Positions 60,320-64,000 of a stretch of DNA of 64,000 bases are shown here, piece after piece. The stretch spans positions 39,432,557 through 39,496,556 of the forward strand of contig OZ007570.1 of the NCBI GenBank assembly GCA_963931925.1, written 5' to 3'. Each line of letters opens with the position of its first letter. The first letter of the stretch is position 1. Source of the DNA: Onchidella celtica (taxonomy: Eukaryota; Mollusca; Gastropoda; Systellommatophora; Onchidiidae). The notes under the pieces are model-generated. The model had not been told where the DNA came from. It searched no databases and saw nothing but the letters and a program-made list of their open reading frames with translations. Both the position numbers and the translations under genes were made by a program.

Positions 60320-60955
60320 TCTTTCCCCCAGTCCGCACCACTTACCAAAAAGTTAACAAACATAATATGATGAAGACCTCCCCTAACCCGCGCTTTCGTT
60401 CTTTCTTTCCTCATTCTTTGTCCCATACAAATACTGGGAGGAGTACCTTACTCGAGCGCCACTTTCACTGTTATCAATTTAAACACATGGAATGGTCAGA
60501 TGGACCTGGGGGCGTGAGGGTCTAGTCAGTTTGTATCAATGGGCGGTAGTCAGATTGACTAATCAGGCGAAAAGGGGCTGGGGTAGTTGTGTTTAGTTAG
60601 TTTCTGGTCTTTGGCGCTCGAGTACGGAACTCCTTCCCAAATACTAAGGAAGGTCTTCCGCCCGTCCGTGCCAGTCAAGAAAACACAACTACCCCAGCCC
60701 CTTTTCGCCTGATTAGTCAATCTGACTACCGCCCATTGATACAAACTGACTAGACCTTCACGCCCCCAGGTCCATCTGACCATTCCAATGCAGGTTGTTT
60801 AAGCTTATATCTTAATCATATTATGTTTGTTAACTTTTTGATAAGTGGCGCGGACGGGGGGAAGACTTCCCAATACTAAACCCAACCTTTTGTTAAGCCC
60901 GCTCGAAAGTCCCCTCTTTAGTGTGCTTTCTTGACTGGCGCGGAAGGGCGGACCC
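60320..60955. repeat. Composite fold-back element (nested inverted repeats)
   Basis: Core arms 60488-60594 and 60681-60787 are 107 bp each and complementary with one mismatch seen, around an 86-base loop. Outer arms 60320-60375 and 60811-60878 pair around TAACAAACATAATATGAT. Two further inverted pairs: 60428-60460 with 60613-60645 (ACTCGAGCGCC) and 60648-60687 with about 60920-60955 (TTGACTGGC, GGAAG). No coding potential. Confidence 0.9.
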
Positions 60956-62917
60956 GGCTTGACCACCCGTAAGTTCAACTGTGAGCACAGTGCACCTTTG
61001 GGAACATGGCAGTGACGGCACTGTGATGGTGCCCCTATTGCAGCATGAGAGTTAATTTAGATTCATACTGGTAGGCCTATGATGGTATTTTATTACACTA
61101 TTACGTTACGTTACAGATGCTGTAAACGTCCGAAGGCTAAGATTTAACTAAGAGTCACTTATAAAATCAAGTCTGAGGATGACATGGGAAGTAGGTTTTC
61201 TCTAGACTACATCTAACTTTGTAAGCCTAGACTATATCTACGATTCAGATTGGATTACGGGGATGGATGCACATATTTAGGCCTACAGACCTGTGGAAAA
61301 GTCCTGCCTGATTCAGAGTCACAGCTGTGTTTATGACTCCCTTCTTTAAAATTGAGAAACTACGTCGAATAATAAACATATGAAGATGCTATCGAGACCT
61401 CTCTTGGGAATAAAGATCAAGATCTTTTCCAGCCACAAAGATTGAGTGATGATGAGCTCACTCCTGTATACGTATACGACTATAGATAGCCACAGGAGTC
61501 ATAGAGATCAGCGACGTTTTTGATAATGAACTCTTTTGGCTTGAAAAATACGTTCCCTCCGCGAGTGTTGTTCCGTATGTTCTGAAAGTATGTGCTATAT
61601 TTCCTCATATTAAGCTTGTTTAAATATAGAAACATGTTTGATGGAATACAGACATAATCAATAATAGAATTTCATTTGAGTTTTTCTGTGTTCGGCCAGA
61701 GAATGATTACAGTTATGCGATTTCAGCTCATGTTTGTGTCATGTTGTGTCAGCTAGTGTATGTGACTGCTTACATGTTTAGGGAATAATCATAGAGATAC
61801 ACATGGCACTGGCAATGCAGTGTTCAAGGACTAACAAAAAAAAGCAACAAAAAAAAAAAAAAAAACTACGAAAACTGCCTGTGAAATGTGAGACTTTTGA
61901 GAAAATGCGACAACTGAGATTATTTGACTCAAAAACCATTCCTAAATAGCTTTACATAAACTTGCTACATTGGAAAGTGCTCAACCAAAGATGAAAAGGT
62001 CTCTGGGATGATTCCAGTTTTCATTAATTATTCTGTATTCTCATCTTTTCGTGCTTTCATTTCATTTCCAGGTAGTCTTGCTAAGATCACGAGCCGGGGG
62101 AGAGGGTTCATTTTACACCCTGTTGTTATGAAGTAAGCAGGGACAATATTTTTTTTTCGAATTTAAAAATGTAACAAAAAGTATCAGTTGTTGAAGTGTT
62201 TGAAGGATGGTGAGGCAATGCATCATTGACAAAAAACGAAGTGATGGCTGTAGCATGACTTTTGTTAATTTGAAATTAATGGCATCCACCCTGGTTGATC
62301 AACAGTAGGCCTACAGTGATGGAACAATGGCCTTGAGGGTGAGAAATTATCAGTTTTAGCCGATAATATTTGCCACTTTTCAGCTCCTTCTCCCATTGTA
62401 ATAATAGATTTTCAATGCGAAACTTTCAGTTTTATATTATACTTTCCCCTATCAATTGCCTACATGATTGATCTAATTTTGTGCTGCCTTATGTGAATTT
62501 GCTTACATTTGAGAATCTTTTTTTTCAAAGGGTTCCAGAAATAACTAAGATTAGCGTTGCATTACGAAAGTTATTGCTGTTCTCGGACGATAATATTGTC
62601 GCTAAATAAAGTGAAAGTAGACGCACCCTACTGTATATAATAATGATGATAATAATTTTTATTATCAATTTATTTTTTAATTATTATTAGAATCTAGTAT
62701 TAGTATTTTACTAACCCTAACTCTAACCTTATTGTGAAAATAGACACTCTTATCATTAAAATAACCTGCTTAAGAATTTCTACAAATCATTAAAATAATT
62801 CAAAATCATCCCGCGAGAAATTTGTTTGGAATGTTTCGGCGACCCCATAGAAATACTGTTTTTTTGTTGTTTTTTTCACTGTATGTCGTGTATATTGTCA
62901 ATTTTCTAACCGAAGTG
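60956..62917. other. Upstream region of IDE, nothing recognised
   Basis: No exon, repeat pair or RNA gene could be supported. A promoter or first exon of IDE could be here, but no minus-strand ORF with a matching donor was recognised. An A17 tract at about 61850-61866 and a (T)n stretch near 62700 are the only low-complexity features. Confidence 0.35.
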
Positions 62918-63235
62918 TTTATCCGTCGATATCGACGGATAAAATTTTCCCTAGGATTTTTTTTTATCCGTCAACATAAATTTTGTATTTGCGAGTCATC
63001 TCCCCTGATTTGAATCCTTTCTCCGTCTTCCCCCCTTGTTCCGTACGAGCCTACATCCCGACGCGATCAATATTCATATATTGGGCGATTGTTGACAACT
63101 AGTCTATATTGAAATTGGACAGACTTGGAATTTTATTGATTTAATGGATGACACGAAGGTTCAGGTGATATGGGTTTCTTGGTTTGGTCATACTTATTTA
63201 GTAAGACTTTTCTCACAAGTAGTCAGCTTTACCGG

Positions 63236-63507
63236 TAGGATCGAGTACCTAGTCTTCTCGGATAAGGACGAAAAAATTCGGAGGGCCCGTGTGCACGTTG
63301 CGCACGTTAAAGATACCTTGGCAGTTGGAAATCGTAAAGAGCAGGCCGAAAGGCCGCTGCCCGGGCAAAATTTGAAATTAATAGATTAAAATTTATCCAT
63401 ATCATCTCCCCCCCCCCCCCCCCCGCCAGAACAAGAAATAATAAAACAAGTAAAGTGAGGTGTAAATGCCAAGGGCAGCGAACCTCCTAAAATAAAGACC
63501 TCAAATC
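63236..63507 (+). repeat. SINE 3'-module copy, almost identical to 59147-59416
   Basis: Differs from 59147-59416 only by one substitution (CTTGGCAGTT vs CTTGGCTGTT), a base in an AAATT run and C-tract length. Lies inside the TATCCGTC-bounded segment, so it was probably carried in or inserted later. Confidence 0.85.
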
Positions 63508-63534
63508 AAAACAGGTAGTCAGGGTTCTTAATAG

Positions 63535-63760
63535 CGTAGCTGTTAGCATCTCTGCCCGTCAATCAAATGGCAGTAGTTCAATTCTCAGCACGGCAGCTTT
63601 TTTTTTGTTTTTTTGTCACGTCTTTTTATTAGGCATCAATTTTTTTTTTTTTAATCCAAGAACAATGACGGAAGAAATTCAGTTGTTGTTTTTTGTATCT
63701 ACCTGCCAATCTGGGGTACAGTGGTTCGATTCTCAGCGGGGTAGGGTGTTTTTTTTTTTT
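63535..63760 (+). repeat. tRNA-like repeat copies with T tracts
   Basis: TAGCTGTTAGCATC ... AGTTCAATTCTCAGC (63537-63597) and ACAGTGGTTCGATTCTCAGC (63718-63738) both have a B-box-like element followed by a T-rich stretch. They read as SINE-derived; no cloverleaf is complete. Confidence 0.4.
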
Positions 63761-64000
63761 TTCTTATAGAAGTCTATTTATCAGTAATCAATGTATTTGG
63801 TATTTTTTTTTAATCCAATAACATTAGGAATAAATCCAGTTTGCATGTTTGTTTGTTGTTGTTGTTGTTTGTCATTCGTCAATAGTGCCGATAGTGTTGC
63901 CGTATAAACCTGGGCAGTATCCGTCGATAATGTTGACGGATAAACCTGGGCAGTATCCGTCGATAATGTTGACGGATAAGGGCGGCCTTTTCTAACTCTA

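Larger units (their letters stand above)
62918..63980. repeat. TATCCGTC hairpin cluster: perfect 26-bp palindrome plus two 36-bp tandem hairpins
   Basis: TTTATCCGTCGAT immediately followed by its complement at 62918-62943; TTATCCGTCAACAT at 62964-62977, whose reverse complement ATGTTGACGGATAA lies at the far end (63966-63979); and two copies, 36 bp apart, of TATCCGTC-9 nt-GACGGATA (63918-63942 and 63954-63978). A pair of inverted termini around 1 kb fits a non-autonomous transposon. Confidence 0.65.

Noticed and set aside
63535-63600. Possible tRNA gene
   Set aside because: B-box-like motif is present but acceptor and anticodon stems do not form; treated as SINE-derived.
57816-64000. IDE mitochondrial-presequence exon
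   Set aside because: No convincing minus-strand Met exon with a GT donor of the right phase could be identified.

Overview
This is a window of an animal nuclear genome, with intron-split genes, GT-AG splice sites, AT-rich non-coding DNA and a heavy transposon load. The two host genes are closest to their counterparts in other animals. The mix of repeats (tRNA-derived SINEs with a shared 3' module, a Ty3/gypsy element, an L1/Tx1-like LINE, TTAA-flanked non-autonomous elements) suggests a marine invertebrate, most likely a mollusc; that assignment is inference.

Two genes converge. On the + strand, eight exons between about 6099 and 17823 encode the C-terminal two thirds (about 306 residues) of EED, the WD40 subunit of Polycomb Repressive Complex 2; its first exons are not visible and probably lie left of the window. 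On the - strand, 28 coding exons between 57799 and 27955 encode a complete insulin-degrading enzyme (IDE). The exon lengths sum to 2997 nt, a continuous frame of 998 residues plus stop, with the inverted zinc-protease motif HFCEH and a C-terminal AKL tripeptide. About 10 kb of repeat-rich intergenic DNA separates the two stop codons.

Layout. 1-4502: an L1/Tx1-type LINE (truncated by the window edge, broken ORF, poly-A tail) with a 1398-bp LTR-like insertion nested in it. 4871-5409: a 230-bp tandem duplication. 6099-17823: EED, with a Ty3/gypsy element (9245-14175, target duplication ATATC) in one intron, opposite to the gene. 19382-20303: a TTAA-flanked piggyBac-like element. 20980-21834: a solo LTR beside a SINE. 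27955-57815: IDE, whose introns hold three minisatellites, another TTAA-flanked element, a second solo LTR of the same family, a THAP-like fragment and several dispersed repeat families. 57816-64000: upstream of IDE, with SINE copies, a composite fold-back palindrome and an array of TATCCGTC hairpins.

The most unusual observations are two. First, the two solo LTRs of one family differ by a 316-bp segment with GT...AG ends, a polypyrimidine tract and exact junctions, as if one copy came from a spliced RNA. Second, a 45-bp minisatellite has amplified the exon 17/intron boundary of IDE with its splice donor, giving additional in-frame donors spaced 15 codons apart.
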